Below are positions 31,660 through 43,461 of a DNA stretch of 64,000 nucleotides, in pieces. Each line of letters starts with the position of its first letter. The first letter of the stretch is position 1. This DNA comes from Enterobacter ludwigii. GTDB lineage: Bacteria > Pseudomonadota > Gammaproteobacteria > Enterobacterales > Enterobacteriaceae. Both the position numbers and the translations under genes were made by a program. The notes below the pieces were generated by a model. It worked only from the letters and a program-made list of their open reading frames with translations, was not told the origin of the DNA and ran no database searches. The DNA is taken from assembly GCA_023023105.1 (NCBI GenBank), contig CP083824.1, positions 1,054,001 through 1,118,000 on the forward strand, given 5' to 3'.

Positions 31660-32271
31660 ATGGTACGTCGTCTGCTACAACTTTATGTTGGTTTAGGGCT
31701 GTATGGGCTTTCAACCGCGATGTTTATTCGTTCTGATCTGGGTGTTGATCCATGGGATGTTTTCCACCTTGGAGTAGGGATACAACTGGGGATGACTATC
31801 GGGACGGTGATCATTGTGACCGGCGCTGCGGTGCTGCTGCTGTGGATCCCCCTGCGTCAGATGCCGGGTCTTGGCACAATCAGTAACGTGATTTGTATCG
31901 GTCTGGCGGCGGACGCCAGCATGGCGCTTATCCCGGAACTTGATTCCTTATCTATTCGAATCGCTTTTCTGGTGTCGGGCATCGTGATGAACGCGATTGC
32001 GACCAGCATGTACATCGGTGCGGGTTTCGGGCCTGGCCCACGCGATGGTCTGATGACGGGTATTCATGCTCGTATGGGGTGGTCAATTCGCAGCGTGCGT
32101 ACGTCAATTGAAGTGTCTGTTCTGCTGATTGGGTGCGTGCTTGGCGGCACTTTTGGTGTGGGAACCGTCTTGTATGCCCTGACCATTGGCCCGCTTATCC
32201 AGCTCTGTCTGCCCTGGTTCCGCCAGAAGCCGCGCATTGAGAAAGTACCTCAGCCGGAACGGGTTGTTTAA
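31660..32271 (+). CDS. yczE: YczE/YitT-type integral membrane protein
   Basis: A 203-residue membrane protein with about five hydrophobic helices, of the YczE/YyaS/YitT family. The N terminus (LQLYVGLGLYGLSTAMFIRSDLG, shown in part here) and the GAGFGPGPRDGLMTGI segment are typical. In Bacillus, YczE influences surfactin production by an unknown route; no function is established in enterobacteria. It is divergent from its presumed regulator YczR, 87 bases away. Its stop at 32271 abuts a lac-type operator, so transcription from yczE could run into lacI. Confidence 0.82.
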   Translation: MVRRLLQLYVGLGLYGLSTAMFIRSDLGVDPWDVFHLGVGIQLGMTIGTVIIVTGAAVLLLWIPLRQMPGLGTISNVICIGLAADASMALIPELDSLSIRIAFLVSGIVMNAIATSMYIGAGFGPGPRDGLMTGIHARMGWSIRSVRTSIEVSVLLIGCVLGGTFGVGTVLYALTIGPLIQLCLPWFRQKPRIEKVPQPERVV

Positions 32272-32292
32272 TTTTGCGAAGCGCTCACATGC
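32272..32292 (-). promoter_or_regulatory. lac-type operator upstream of lacI
   Basis: On the minus strand this reads TGTGAGCGCTTCGCAAAA, identical in that stretch to the operator in front of lacZ (33494-33514). It begins at the base after the yczE stop and lies 56 bases before lacI. The centres of the two operators are 1222 bases apart, so LacI could bridge them and also control its own gene. Confidence 0.75.
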
Positions 32293-32298
32293 TTTAAC

Positions 32299-32341
32299 GG
32301 CGTCGCTGTGCCAGAATAGAAGCTTCTAAAATTGCGACGCC
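32299..32341. repeat. inverted repeat in the lacI leader
   Basis: GGCGTCGC (32299-32306) and GCGACGCC (32334-32341) are perfect complements. Between them lies the 10-base palindrome AGAAGCTTCT (32318-32327). The right arm ends 7 bases before the lacI start. No T-run follows. Confidence 0.7.
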
Positions 32342-32348
32342 AGAATGC

Positions 32349-33419
32349 ATGAAAGCAATCACTCTCTATGATGTTGCCCTCCTTGCGGGGGTTTCTTATC
32401 AGACCGTGTCCCGCGTCATTAACGATGCGGAACATGTCTCTGCCCGTACGCGGGAAAAGGTGCAGCAGGCGATGGCGGAGCTGCACTACGTTCCTAACCT
32501 TCGGGCACAGCAGCTGGCGGGTAAACGCATCCGTACGCTGGGCTTCATCACTACCGACCTGGCCCTGCACGCGCCTTCGCAAATTGTGTCGGCGGTAAAA
32601 TTGCGTGCGTCGGAACAGGGGGCGAGCGTCCTTATTTCCATGGTTGAGCAACCGCAGCAGTGTCAGAGCGCACTTCAGGCGTTGCTGGCGCAGCGCGTGG
32701 AAGCGCTACTGGTGAATGTTCCGCTTGACGATCGTCTCGCTGAACAGCTCAGGGCGCTGGCGTCACCCGTCCCGGTGCTGTTCATTGATGTATCCCCTGC
32801 AGCGCAGGTGAACAGCCTGGTGTTTAATGCCGCGCAGGGGGCACGTCTGGGCGTTGAGCATTTACTTTCATTAGGGCATCAACGCATTGCCCTGCTGAGC
32901 GGACCGGAAAGCTCGGTTTCTGCGCGGGCGCGTCTGGCGGGTTGGAAAGCTACGCTGGCAGAGGCTGGCCTTGAACCCATCGCGTTGGCATACGGTGACT
33001 GGAGTGCGGCTTGTGGATATGAGAAAGGACATCTGCTGTTATCGGCGGTGGAATTACCTGATGCCATTCTGGTAGCGAACGATCAAATGGCGCTCGGAGT
33101 AATGCGTGCCTGCGCAGAAAAGGGGATATCCATTCCCGGCCAGATATCCGTGGTTGGATTTGACGATACCGCAGACAGCGCCTGGTTTTCCCCGCCGCTG
33201 ACAACCGTTCGCCAGGCGTTTCGTGAGGCGGGAGAGCAAAGTGTGGAGTGGCTGCTGGCGCCCACTCAGGGAGAAGAGTGCTGGCAGGTTCAGTTGCCTG
33301 TTACGCTGGTGACTCGTCATTCCAGCGCGCGCCGTGTGCCGCAGCAGGCAGAATATGAGGATCTCGCGCAGCAGCTCAGAAGCCTGGCGCTACGGGCTGA
33401 ACAACTTGCCCGTAAATAA
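32349..33419 (+). CDS. lacI: lac repressor LacI
   Basis: LacI binds lac operators and is released by allolactose. The 356-residue product keeps the E. coli domain order. The headpiece begins VTLYDVA-like (ITLYDVALLAGVSYQTVSRVIN, of which residues 4-20 form the helix-turn-helix), with the recognition residues SYQTVSR identical to E. coli. The hinge is NLRAQQLAGK near 50-60. The core sugar-binding domain and the C-terminal leucine-rich tetramerisation helix (LAQQLRSLALRAEQLARK) follow, so it should tetramerise and loop DNA. It is followed 104 bases later by lacZ in the same direction. Confidence 0.94.
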   Translation: MKAITLYDVALLAGVSYQTVSRVINDAEHVSARTREKVQQAMAELHYVPNLRAQQLAGKRIRTLGFITTDLALHAPSQIVSAVKLRASEQGASVLISMVEQPQQCQSALQALLAQRVEALLVNVPLDDRLAEQLRALASPVPVLFIDVSPAAQVNSLVFNAAQGARLGVEHLLSLGHQRIALLSGPESSVSARARLAGWKATLAEAGLEPIALAYGDWSAACGYEKGHLLLSAVELPDAILVANDQMALGVMRACAEKGISIPGQISVVGFDDTADSAWFSPPLTTVRQAFREAGEQSVEWLLAPTQGEECWQVQLPVTLVTRHSSARRVPQQAEYEDLAQQLRSLALRAEQLARK

Positions 33420-33425
33420 GACTTT

Positions 33426-36613
<3,188 letters not shown>

Positions 36614-36652
36614 CTGACCATGAAGATGCGGCCACAGAGCGTGGCCGCAGTC

Positions 36653-37492
36653 TTACGCCAGAATGCCGCTCAGGCCATGCAGGCTCATGTAAATCCCTAC
36701 TATGGTAATCAGCGCAGCGGAGATCCATGGCGCTTTACGGGAGAATTCGCTAAACCCGGGCCAGCGTTTGGTCGCGTGCTTGAGGCTTAAGGCGGCAATT
36801 GCGCCGGAAGCCACCAGCGTGATCGCCAGGCCAATGCTGAAACTGAACACCAGCGTTGCGCCGAGGGCAAAATGCTTCAGCTGCAGGCAGATCAGCAGGA
36901 CAGTTATTGATGCTGGGCAGGGGATAAGCCCCCCGGTCAGGCCAAACATCGCGATCTGCCCGGTGGTGACGTTTTGACCGTTGAAACGTCGGTTAATATC
37001 CTGTGCGTGTGCCCGTTGATGGGCGTCCTGCCACTCCTCCTCAACCAGTTGATGTCCATGGTGGTGATGCTCATGATGGTGGTCATGGTCATGGTCATGG
37101 TCATGGTCATGGTCATGGTCATGGTGGTGATCGTGATGATGATCGTGCGGCTGACTCTCTTTCCAGGTTCGCCAGGCCATCCACAAGGCGATTGCTATGA
37201 TCAATACCCCGGAGATCAGCTGGAACCAGGGTTCGGACGTGTGTGCATCCCATCCCTGACCAAACCATAAACCAGCCATGGCAATGATCCAGACCACCGC
37301 CGTGTGGGAAAGTGTTGCCGACAGACCGAGCATCACAGCCTGTTTCATCGTACCGCGGATTGCCACGATAAAGGCGGCCATCATCGTTTTTGAGTGGCCC
37401 GGTTCGAGGCCATGCAGCGCGCCGAGCAGGATAGCGCTGGGGACAAACAGCCAGGCGTTGCCCTGTTGCAGGAGTGAAGCAAAATCGTTCAT
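36653..37492 (-). CDS. rcnA: nickel/cobalt efflux protein RcnA
   Basis: RcnA exports Ni(II) and Co(II) across the inner membrane. The start at 37492 (MNDFASLLQQGNAWLFVPSA) gives 279 residues; an upstream Met at 37522 lies in the operator region. Conserved transmembrane signatures are LHGLEPGHSKTMMAAF and GLTGGLIPCPASITVLL. A cytoplasmic loop near residues 120-150 is a His/Asp-rich tract encoded partly by seven tandem copies of a hexamer. It is divergent from its repressor gene rcnR with three RcnR-type boxes between them. Confidence 0.94.
   Translation of the reverse strand: MNDFASLLQQGNAWLFVPSAILLGALHGLEPGHSKTMMAAFIVAIRGTMKQAVMLGLSATLSHTAVVWIIAMAGLWFGQGWDAHTSEPWFQLISGVLIIAIALWMAWRTWKESQPHDHHHDHHHDHDHDHDHDHDHDHHHEHHHHGHQLVEEEWQDAHQRAHAQDINRRFNGQNVTTGQIAMFGLTGGLIPCPASITVLLICLQLKHFALGATLVFSFSIGLAITLVASGAIAALSLKHATKRWPGFSEFSRKAPWISAALITIVGIYMSLHGLSGILA
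37081..37122. repeat. tandem hexamer (GGTCAT x7) within rcnA
   Basis: Seven perfect copies of GGTCAT on the plus strand encode alternating His-Asp in RcnA on the minus strand. The array is flanked by further His/Asp codons. Hexamers keep the frame, so slippage would change the tract length without breaking the gene. Confidence 0.97.
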
Positions 37493-37526
37493 CGAAGATT
37501 CCGGAATGGAAAGCGAGATCAAATAC

Positions 37527-37583
37527 TACTCCCCCCCAGTAGATTAATACTACCCCCCAGTAGAAAAATACTCAGGGGGAGTA
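37527..37583. promoter_or_regulatory. three RcnR-type operator boxes
   Basis: Three 15-base boxes of the RcnR form (TACT, G-tract, AGTA) lie in the rcnA/rcnR spacer. Box 1 is TACTCCCCCCCAGTA at 37527-37541, box 2 is TACTACCCCCCAGTA at 37548-37562, and box 3 is TACTCAGGGGGAGTA at 37569-37583, in the opposite orientation and less perfect. Start-to-start spacing is 21 bases each time, two helical turns. Confidence 0.88.
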
Positions 37584-37628
37584 GAGCGTGATATGCTTTA
37601 AACGTCAAAAAAGAGAAGGGATCACCAG

Positions 37629-37901
37629 ATGTCACATACCGTTCGCGACAAGAAAATGTTATTGACTCGCCTGAAGAAAATTCAGGGGCAGAGTAACGCC
37701 CTGGAGAAAATGCTGGACAGTGATCACGAATGTGCCGAGGTGCTACAACAGCTGGCGGCGATCCGTGGAGCGGTTAACGGCATGATGATGCAGGTGATCG
37801 AAGGGCATTTAACCGATCACGTGGTGAAAGAGCCCGAAGAAGCAAAGCGTGAAGCCGATCTTGGCGTGGTGTTACAGGTGATCAAATCCTACCTTAAGTA
37901 G
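37629..37901 (+). CDS. rcnR: Ni/Co-responsive repressor RcnR
   Basis: RcnR is an all-helical CsoR/RcnR-family tetramer that represses rcnA until it binds Ni(II) or Co(II). The 90-residue product has the metal ligands at the expected positions: His3, Cys35, His60 and His64. The start follows AGAAGGGATCACC. It is divergent from rcnA, and the spacer carries three operator boxes. The last 8 bases overlap the 3' end of the convergent pdeB gene. Confidence 0.96.
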   Translation: MSHTVRDKKMLLTRLKKIQGQSNALEKMLDSDHECAEVLQQLAAIRGAVNGMMMQVIEGHLTDHVVKEPEEAKREADLGVVLQVIKSYLK

Positions 37902-39459
37902 AATGCATCCTGAGGTTATTTTCAGCCCAAAAAATAAATTCTGCTTTTGGCAGTGCCTTACTGTAGTACCATCCCTGACCATACTGCACCCCGTGGCGGT
38001 GCAGCCATGCGAGCTGCCCAGCTGTCTCAATCCCTTCCGCAACCATCGCCAGCTTCAGCGATTTCGCTATTTCAATAATGTGCGGGGTGACGTTTTTGTA
38101 CTCCAGTGCATCCACAAACGATTTATCAATTTTTAGCGTATCGACATCAAGATCCTGCAGATAGCTCAGGCTGGAATAGCCAGTACCAAAATCATCAATA
38201 TAGATAGAGTGCCCTGAACGACGGAAGGCGGCGATGGCTGGCGCGCTGATTTTAGGGTCGGCAAAGCCACGTTCGGTTAACTCAAGGGCGATTTGTTTCG
38301 GATGGACTGCCCACTTATTCAGTAATTGACCCAGCAGTGGTGGCAGATCGCCGGAGGTCAAATCCGCAGGCGCGAGGTTGATGGAGATATGCTGTTCCTC
38401 GTGAAGGTGCAGCCAGTTGCCCATATCTTCGAATACTTTTTCGATAACTAACTGGGTCAGCTGCGAGATGAGCCCGGTTTGCTCAGCAAGTGGAACAAAA
38501 ATATCTGGCGCGAGAATGCTCCCGTCTGGCTGAGGCCAGCGTGCCAGCGCCTCAGCACCCACAATTTTTCCGCTACAGAGTGCCACAATGGGTTGATAGT
38601 GAATCACAATGTCGCGGCTGTTAATGGCGTCAAGCAGGCGATTGCGCGGCGACTGGATACGGCGCAATACGCGCAAGACGAAGAACGCGGCAAGCAGGCT
38701 TATCAGTATGCCGAAAGGTAGCCAGAAAATAAGCTGCTGGTGCCAGGTTTCAGCCAGTGGCTTGAGTGCAGCCCAGGCCACGATCGTAAACCCTAACTCA
38801 GGCACCGGCTTCATGATGTACATTGACCCGTTGTACTGAATGCTGGTGACCTTCTGACCCATAACCATGTTACGGATATGCGGATCAAGTTTGTTACTTC
38901 TGGCAAAAATGAGATGTGTTTTATGCCCCACCAGGGAGGCATTGATCGTGAGCTGACTGAAAGGGATTACATCGACAAGCGAGGCGGGATCAATCAGTAC
39001 AAGGTAATGGCCTTTCCCCATGACAGCCATATAGCGGTTAAAGCCGAGATCGTTTTGTGTGGTTAGCCATGTGCTGTAACCATCTTCTGTAATACGCATC
39101 GGAGGGGGAAAAGAGACCGCTTTGCTGGTTTGCTCCAGGGAGGAGCAGAGGGGCTTAAGATTGTCGACATAGATAACTTCCTGGACATAACGCCACGAGA
39201 AAGCGGACCGGCGCATTTCCATTAAATGCGTAGGGCTACAGGGGACTCCCTTAAAGGCCTGCAAATGATTTAGCGCCTCTTTTGCCTGCTCCATAACCAT
39301 GTCAGTACGTACCAGTACACGTGAGGCATACCTGTCCAGCGCATCGACAAATTTTTCTTCCGCCTGGCGGTGCGCCAGCCAGATGCTAAGGCAAATGGGG
39401 ATCAACACAGAAAAGATAAGTACACCAGTCACCAGACTGACCATATGCCGGGTTTTCAT
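37894..39459 (-). CDS. pdeB: cyclic-di-GMP phosphodiesterase with CSS and EAL domains
   Basis: A 521-residue membrane-bound phosphodiesterase that degrades cyclic di-GMP, promoting motility over biofilm. Two transmembrane helices (about residues 8-30 and 235-262) bracket a periplasmic CSS domain with the CSS motif in LKPLCSSLE near residue 104; its cysteines respond to DsbA/DsbB redox state in this family. The EAL domain (about 275-515) keeps [15 protein letters not shown] and [10 protein letters not shown], so it should be active. Its position before ylaC, maa, hha and tomB corresponds to E. coli pdeB (ylaB), and that is the basis for the symbol. Confidence 0.88.
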   Translation of the reverse strand: MKTRHMVSLVTGVLIFSVLIPICLSIWLAHRQAEEKFVDALDRYASRVLVRTDMVMEQAKEALNHLQAFKGVPCSPTHLMEMRRSAFSWRYVQEVIYVDNLKPLCSSLEQTSKAVSFPPPMRITEDGYSTWLTTQNDLGFNRYMAVMGKGHYLVLIDPASLVDVIPFSQLTINASLVGHKTHLIFARSNKLDPHIRNMVMGQKVTSIQYNGSMYIMKPVPELGFTIVAWAALKPLAETWHQQLIFWLPFGILISLLAAFFVLRVLRRIQSPRNRLLDAINSRDIVIHYQPIVALCSGKIVGAEALARWPQPDGSILAPDIFVPLAEQTGLISQLTQLVIEKVFEDMGNWLHLHEEQHISINLAPADLTSGDLPPLLGQLLNKWAVHPKQIALELTERGFADPKISAPAIAAFRRSGHSIYIDDFGTGYSSLSYLQDLDVDTLKIDKSFVDALEYKNVTPHIIEIAKSLKLAMVAEGIETAGQLAWLHRHGVQYGQGWYYSKALPKAEFIFWAENNLRMHST

Positions 39460-39644
39460 GCTGTCGTTTCCTTCCTCATATGCCCGTTCCTGGGTACAGA
39501 GTTCCCTGCCTGAAGAGAAAGATTTTACCGCGAAATGATGTAGTTATAGCACGTGTGTAGCCTGGTTTTCATTTTATCTAAGGCAAATCAGAAAATAGCA
39601 TCAGGATAGAGGGGGGTTGTTATTTCATCAGAGCTTCGATATCA

Positions 39645-39665
39645 TTTTGTTATGTTATAACAAAA
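39645..39665. promoter_or_regulatory. Zur-type operator upstream of rpmE2
   Basis: Perfect 9-base arms TTTTGTTAT and ATAACAAAA flank GTT. The sequence matches the proteobacterial Zur box (GTTATANTATAAC-like). It lies 15 bases before the rpmE2 start, so zinc-loaded Zur would block transcription. Confidence 0.85.
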
Positions 39666-39680
39666 CAAGAAGAGCTTACG

Positions 39681-39941
39681 ATGAAACCAGATATCCATCC
39701 CGCCTATCGCACCGTGGTTTTCCACGATACCAGTGCCAATGAGTACTTTAAAGTTGGCTCGACCATAAAGACCGACCGCGAAATTGAACTCGACGGTGAA
39801 ACCTATCCCTACATCACTATTGAGGTCTCTTCAAAATCGCATCCGTTCTATACCGGCAAGCAGAAAACGTTCTCTACGGATGGCAGCGCGGCACGCTTCC
39901 GCAAGCGTTTTGGTGGTTTTCTTAATGCGAAGCGGGGCTAA
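39681..39941 (+). CDS. rpmE2: 50S ribosomal protein L31 type B
   Basis: The zinc-independent paralogue of ribosomal protein L31 (YkgM type), made under zinc starvation to replace the zinc-binding form and free zinc. The 86-residue product lacks the CxxC zinc ligands and has the type B segments [15 protein letters not shown] and [10 protein letters not shown] Zur-type operator lies just upstream and the L36 paralogue follows 2 bases after its stop, so the two form an operon. E. coli carries the pair elsewhere in the genome, so this location is an accessory feature. Confidence 0.95.
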   Translation: MKPDIHPAYRTVVFHDTSANEYFKVGSTIKTDREIELDGETYPYITIEVSSKSHPFYTGKQKTFSTDGSAARFRKRFGGFLNAKRG

Positions 39942-39943
39942 CT

Positions 39944-40084
39944 ATGCAGGTACTTAACTCATTACGTAGTGCGAAACAGCGTCACCCGGATTGCCAGATA
40001 GTCAAACGCAAGGGACGCTTATATGTGATTTGCAAATCTAACCCGCGCTTTAAGGCGGTTCAGGGACGTAAAAAAAGACGCTAG
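39944..40084 (+). CDS. rpmJ2: 50S ribosomal protein L36 type B
   Basis: A 46-residue L36 paralogue of the YkgO type ([20 protein letters not shown] at the N terminus). The full zinc site of the normal L36 (three Cys and one His) is broken; two cysteines remain, in PDCQIV and VICKSN. It starts 2 bases after the rpmE2 stop and belongs to the same Zur-controlled operon. Its TAG stop and the TAG stop of the convergent acetyltransferase gene share the four bases CTAG. Confidence 0.94.
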   Translation: MQVLNSLRSAKQRHPDCQIVKRKGRLYVICKSNPRFKAVQGRKKRR

Positions 40085-40791
40085 ATGCGTGTTTCTCGCC
40101 AACTTTCCAGGGATCTTTTCTGTTTGCCATCGGCAGTAAAATTGTCGATGGCAAGCCACCCTTCAAAGGCCTTCGCCAGCGCCGGCCACTCTTTGTCGAG
40201 TATCGAAAACCAGTCGGTATCCCGGTTATGACCTTTTGTGACCAGCGCCTGGCGAAAACGCCCCTCAAACTGAAAACCAAGACGCAGTGCCGCTTTGCGC
40301 GAAGGTTCGTTCAGACTGTTACATTTCCACTCATAACGGCGGTAGCCAAGAGTATCGAACACGTACTGCATCAGCAGATATTGCGCTTCTGTTGACTCTG
40401 GCGTGCGGCTTAACAGTGGGGAGAAATGAACGTGTCCCACTTCCACTACACCGTTTTTAGGATCGATCCGCATCAGGGCCAGTGTTCCGACAGGAGACTC
40501 TGTGTGGTTATTAATTACGGTAAAGTGAATGGGATCGGATAATTCACACACGCTCGCCACCCACCCGGCAAACTCACCCGCCGAGGCATCTGGCTCCCGT
40601 AGCAGCCATGTCCAGCTGCGGGTATCTTCGGCCCGGGAATAAGCGTTGAACAGTGCGTCGGCATGCTCCACTCGCAGAGGCTCAAGCCGACAATAGCGCC
40701 CCTGAAGGACGACCCGAGACGGGTGCTGACGAGGTTGCCAGTCGATAAGAGGTTCACCCACTGGCTGACCAAACTGATTGAATGTCTTCAT
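40081..40791 (-). CDS. GNAT-family N-acetyltransferase
   Basis: A 236-residue acetyltransferase of the RimJ/RimL-like GNAT group. The N-terminal 25 residues are an extension ([14 protein letters not shown]) common in one fungal-and-bacterial subgroup. The core runs from [13 protein letters not shown] to about residue 195, with the acetyl-CoA-binding part in [18 protein letters not shown]. The substrate is unknown; members of this group act on proteins, amino acids or small toxins. The gene is divergent from a MocR-type regulator 101 bases away, which may control it, and it converges with rpmJ2. Confidence 0.85.
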   Translation of the reverse strand: MKTFNQFGQPVGEPLIDWQPRQHPSRVVLQGRYCRLEPLRVEHADALFNAYSRAEDTRSWTWLLREPDASAGEFAGWVASVCELSDPIHFTVINNHTESPVGTLALMRIDPKNGVVEVGHVHFSPLLSRTPESTEAQYLLMQYVFDTLGYRRYEWKCNSLNEPSRKAALRLGFQFEGRFRQALVTKGHNRDTDWFSILDKEWPALAKAFEGWLAIDNFTADGKQKRSLESWRETRI

Positions 40792-40836
40792 CTTAATGTC
40801 CGTGACGTTGAAAAGAGTTCCAGACTAGTGAGTTAC

Positions 40837-40856
40837 TGGTTCCATAAAAAGAACCA
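40837..40856. promoter_or_regulatory. candidate operator between GNAT gene and MocR regulator
   Basis: TGGTTC and GAACCA, a perfect 6-base inverted repeat with an 8-base A-rich spacer, lie in the 101-base divergent region, about 40 bases before either start. Binding by the adjacent MocR-type protein is an inference. Confidence 0.4.
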
Positions 40857-40892
40857 CTCGGCTATGTTTTGGTGGTACCAGGCGGAGGTGAG

Positions 40893-42353
40893 ATGAATAT
40901 ACCCGGTGATGAATTTTATACGTTGCTCAATGCTGCTCTGAAAGCGCGTGGTGAGGAGACGCTTCAACGTACGCTCTATCTAACATTGCGGGAGGCCATA
41001 CTGTGCGGCAGGTTACAGTCTGGCTGCCAGCTTGCGGGTTCGCGGACGCTGGCTCGTCAACTTTCTCTTTCGCGGAACACCGTGAATGCAGCGCTGGATC
41101 AGCTCACGCTCGAAGGATATTTACTGCGTAACCGACAGGGAACGCGTGTGGCACAGTTAGCTCACCGTTCTGTCGCCCGGGCATTGCCGGATTCTGCCAT
41201 CACGCTCGCAAAGCGGGTCTCCTTGTTACCTGCGCCAGTGGCCCGGGATACACCGGTTATGGCATTCACCCCCGGGACGCCTGCCATCAACTATTTTCCT
41301 CTACCGCTGTGGCGAAGATTGTTCGATCGCGTGTTGCGGGAGGAGGGGAGTAGCCTGTTGGGATATGGTTCACCTGCCGGGGAACCGTCGCTGCGGGCGG
41401 CCATTGCCCGTCATCTTGCCCTGTCTCGCGGAATTGACTGTGACGCCAGCCAGATTGTAATAACGGAAGGCGCGCTTGAAGGCGTCAATCTTTGCACGAT
41501 GCTGTTGAGCGAGCAGGGAGATGTCGCGTGGGTGGAAAATCCCGGATATAGCGGGGCAAAAAGTGCTTTTGTAAAAAACGGTCTGAAGATGACGGCAATA
41601 CCTGTTGATGACGAGGGAATGTGCTGGGAAGGGCTGGATGTTCCTTCCCCCTCGCTTATTTTCACCTCGCCTTCACATCAATTCCCTTACGGAAGCGTAC
41701 TCAGTGCGCGGCGGCGTCTGGCATTGCTGGAACTTGCCCGGCAACATAACGCCTGGATTATTGAGGACGATTACGACAGTGAGTTCCGTTACACCGGTGA
41801 GCCCGTGCCGGCAATGTTGGGAATGGTAGCGAATGCCCCCGTCGTCTATCTGGGGACATTCAGCAAAACGCTGTTTCCGTCGCTCAGAATGGGGTTCATG
41901 GTGTTACCCCCGGCGCTGGCAAATGCGGCTCATCCGGCTATTGGTGCACTGTTACGCGGTGGACACCGTGCTGAACAGCGTACTCTGGCGCTGTTTATTG
42001 AAGAAGGCCATTATGCCCGTCATCTTGCCGCCATGCGTCGGCTCTATCGTAAACGTTACCGCCAGTTACGGGAGGTGCTGAGCGGGGAGCTTCATACTCC
42101 GCATCGCATTCTTGCTGGCGAGGGCGGAATGCACCTGACGCTGGCGATAGAAGGGATTGATGACCAGAAGCTGGTGGAGCAGGCGAGGGCGTTTCAGCTG
42201 GCCCCCGCTGCATTGAGCGGATATTACCTGGAGAAAAAGCAGGGGCAAACCGGTCTGGTATTAGGTTACGGCAATACCTCTGCTTCTCAGTTTGTGCCGG
42301 GGATCCGACGCCTGCAGGCCTTAATTACGCAGCAACAGGGCGAGAAAGGGTAA
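40893..42353 (+). CDS. MocR-type (GntR/aminotransferase fusion) transcriptional regulator
   Basis: A 486-residue PLP-binding regulator in the PdxR-like branch of the MocR family. The start at 40893 follows GGCGGAGGTGAG; eight earlier in-frame codons are rejected. The winged helix spans about residues 10-80 ([22 protein letters not shown]). The aminotransferase-like domain contains [12 protein letters not shown] and the PLP lysine in [16 protein letters not shown]. It is divergent from the GNAT gene, its likely target, and its last 29 bases overlap the convergent ylaC. The effector is not known. Confidence 0.86.
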   Translation: MNIPGDEFYTLLNAALKARGEETLQRTLYLTLREAILCGRLQSGCQLAGSRTLARQLSLSRNTVNAALDQLTLEGYLLRNRQGTRVAQLAHRSVARALPDSAITLAKRVSLLPAPVARDTPVMAFTPGTPAINYFPLPLWRRLFDRVLREEGSSLLGYGSPAGEPSLRAAIARHLALSRGIDCDASQIVITEGALEGVNLCTMLLSEQGDVAWVENPGYSGAKSAFVKNGLKMTAIPVDDEGMCWEGLDVPSPSLIFTSPSHQFPYGSVLSARRRLALLELARQHNAWIIEDDYDSEFRYTGEPVPAMLGMVANAPVVYLGTFSKTLFPSLRMGFMVLPPALANAAHPAIGALLRGGHRAEQRTLALFIEEGHYARHLAAMRRLYRKRYRQLREVLSGELHTPHRILAGEGGMHLTLAIEGIDDQKLVEQARAFQLAPAALSGYYLEKKQGQTGLVLGYGNTSASQFVPGIRRLQALITQQQGEKG

Positions 42354-42792
42354 AGACATCGTAGAAAGAAAGCTGACCTTTGGTAGAGATCATTTTCTGT
42401 AGCTTCTCTTTTTGCACGTTTTCGACAGCCGGAGAGTGCATGATGCTGTCGATTAGCTCTGTTGGTACGTAACGGGTGTTGTACCATTCGCCGTTGTAGC
42501 AGACCCGAAAATCGAGTACGTCGATATCTTCGTAGCGGTAGCGGGGATTCACGTCGAAAAAGAAAAAGGCGTTAAATACAACAAACAGCACAACGAGTAG
42601 CCAGACGGAGTCCACCAGCGTTTCGGATTTCAGCATCACAATAAGCGTCGCCAGCCAGGCGGCATACATTGCAACAAACAGTCCAGGATGTTTGCGGATA
42701 AAGCTAATGCTAAAGCGCGGGCGATTGTCGCGCTTTTCGCGGAGGTTAAGTTCGTCGATGGTGGCAGTGAGCAGGCGCTGTATCTCGGTCAT
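42325..42792 (-). CDS. ylaC: YlaC family inner-membrane protein
   Basis: A 155-residue protein of the YlaC family with two hydrophobic helices in the middle (about residues 38-56 and 62-80) and a cytoplasmic C-terminal domain. The N terminus [20 protein letters not shown] and the [13 protein letters not shown] helix match the E. coli protein. Function is unknown. It lies downstream of maa on the same strand, as in E. coli, and its 3' end overlaps the MocR regulator on the opposite strand, so block B was probably joined directly onto it. Confidence 0.9.
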   Translation of the reverse strand: MTEIQRLLTATIDELNLREKRDNRPRFSISFIRKHPGLFVAMYAAWLATLIVMLKSETLVDSVWLLVVLFVVFNAFFFFDVNPRYRYEDIDVLDFRVCYNGEWYNTRYVPTELIDSIMHSPAVENVQKEKLQKMISTKGQLSFYDVFTLSRPVAA

Positions 42793-42909
42793 TTTTTGCC
42801 TTCATGAGAGTTGACAATACAGGGGATCTGTCAATTTTAGGGGAGCCATTTGGTTGAAAAAAGTAACAGTATGGCGCTAAAAGACCATAACAGTTGACTC
42901 CCCGCAGCC

Positions 42910-43461
42910 TTACAGTTTTTTGATGATTTTTGCCGGGTTACCGCCAACGACGACATTGGTCGGGACGTCTTTCGTCACGACAGCGCCGGAGGCCACCACT
43001 ACATTATCGCCAATGGTTACGCCGGGATTAATGACCGCACGTCCACCAATCCAGACGTTGTTACCGATTCTCACGGGTTTGCCAAACTCCACGCCGCTAT
43101 TACGTTCTTCGGCGTCCAGTGGATGGGTTGCCGTATAAATATGAACTCCCGGCGCGAGCATGCAGTTATCACCAATGTGAATTGGGCACACATCGAGCAT
43201 CACGCAGTCGAAGTTAGCGTAAAAGTCTTTACCCAGATAAATGTTATATCCGTAGTCGCATCGGAAGCTCGGTTCAATATAAGCCCCTTCGCTTTTTCCC
43301 AGAAGTTCCGCCAGAATGTTCTGGCGTTCTGTTTTTTCATCAGGTGCGGTGTGGTTATAACGATGAACCAGATGGCGGGCCCGCAGGCGGTCAGTCCGTA
43401 ATGTCTCATCACCAGGGCGATAAGGTTCACCTGCAATCATCTTCTGTTTTTCAATGCTCAT
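42910..43461 (-). CDS. maa: maltose O-acetyltransferase
   Basis: Maa acetylates maltose and glucose with acetyl-CoA in the cytoplasm, perhaps to detoxify excess sugar. The 183-residue product has a helical N terminus ([21 protein letters not shown]) and a left-handed beta helix of hexapeptide repeats from about residue 70 ([36 protein letters not shown]). The catalytic His is in the THPLD segment. The family is LacA/NodL-like; the symbol relies on synteny with ylaC and hha. Confidence 0.93.
   Translation of the reverse strand: MSIEKQKMIAGEPYRPGDETLRTDRLRARHLVHRYNHTAPDEKTERQNILAELLGKSEGAYIEPSFRCDYGYNIYLGKDFYANFDCVMLDVCPIHIGDNCMLAPGVHIYTATHPLDAEERNSGVEFGKPVRIGNNVWIGGRAVINPGVTIGDNVVVASGAVVTKDVPTNVVVGGNPAKIIKKL

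Noticed and set aside
37081..37122. Possible CRISPR or iteron array
   Set aside because: The units are contiguous hexamers without spacers and lie inside the rcnA coding sequence.
37003..37200. A His-Gly-rich open frame antisense to the rcnA His/Asp tract
   Set aside because: It is simply the other strand of the GGTCAT array; there is no start signal.
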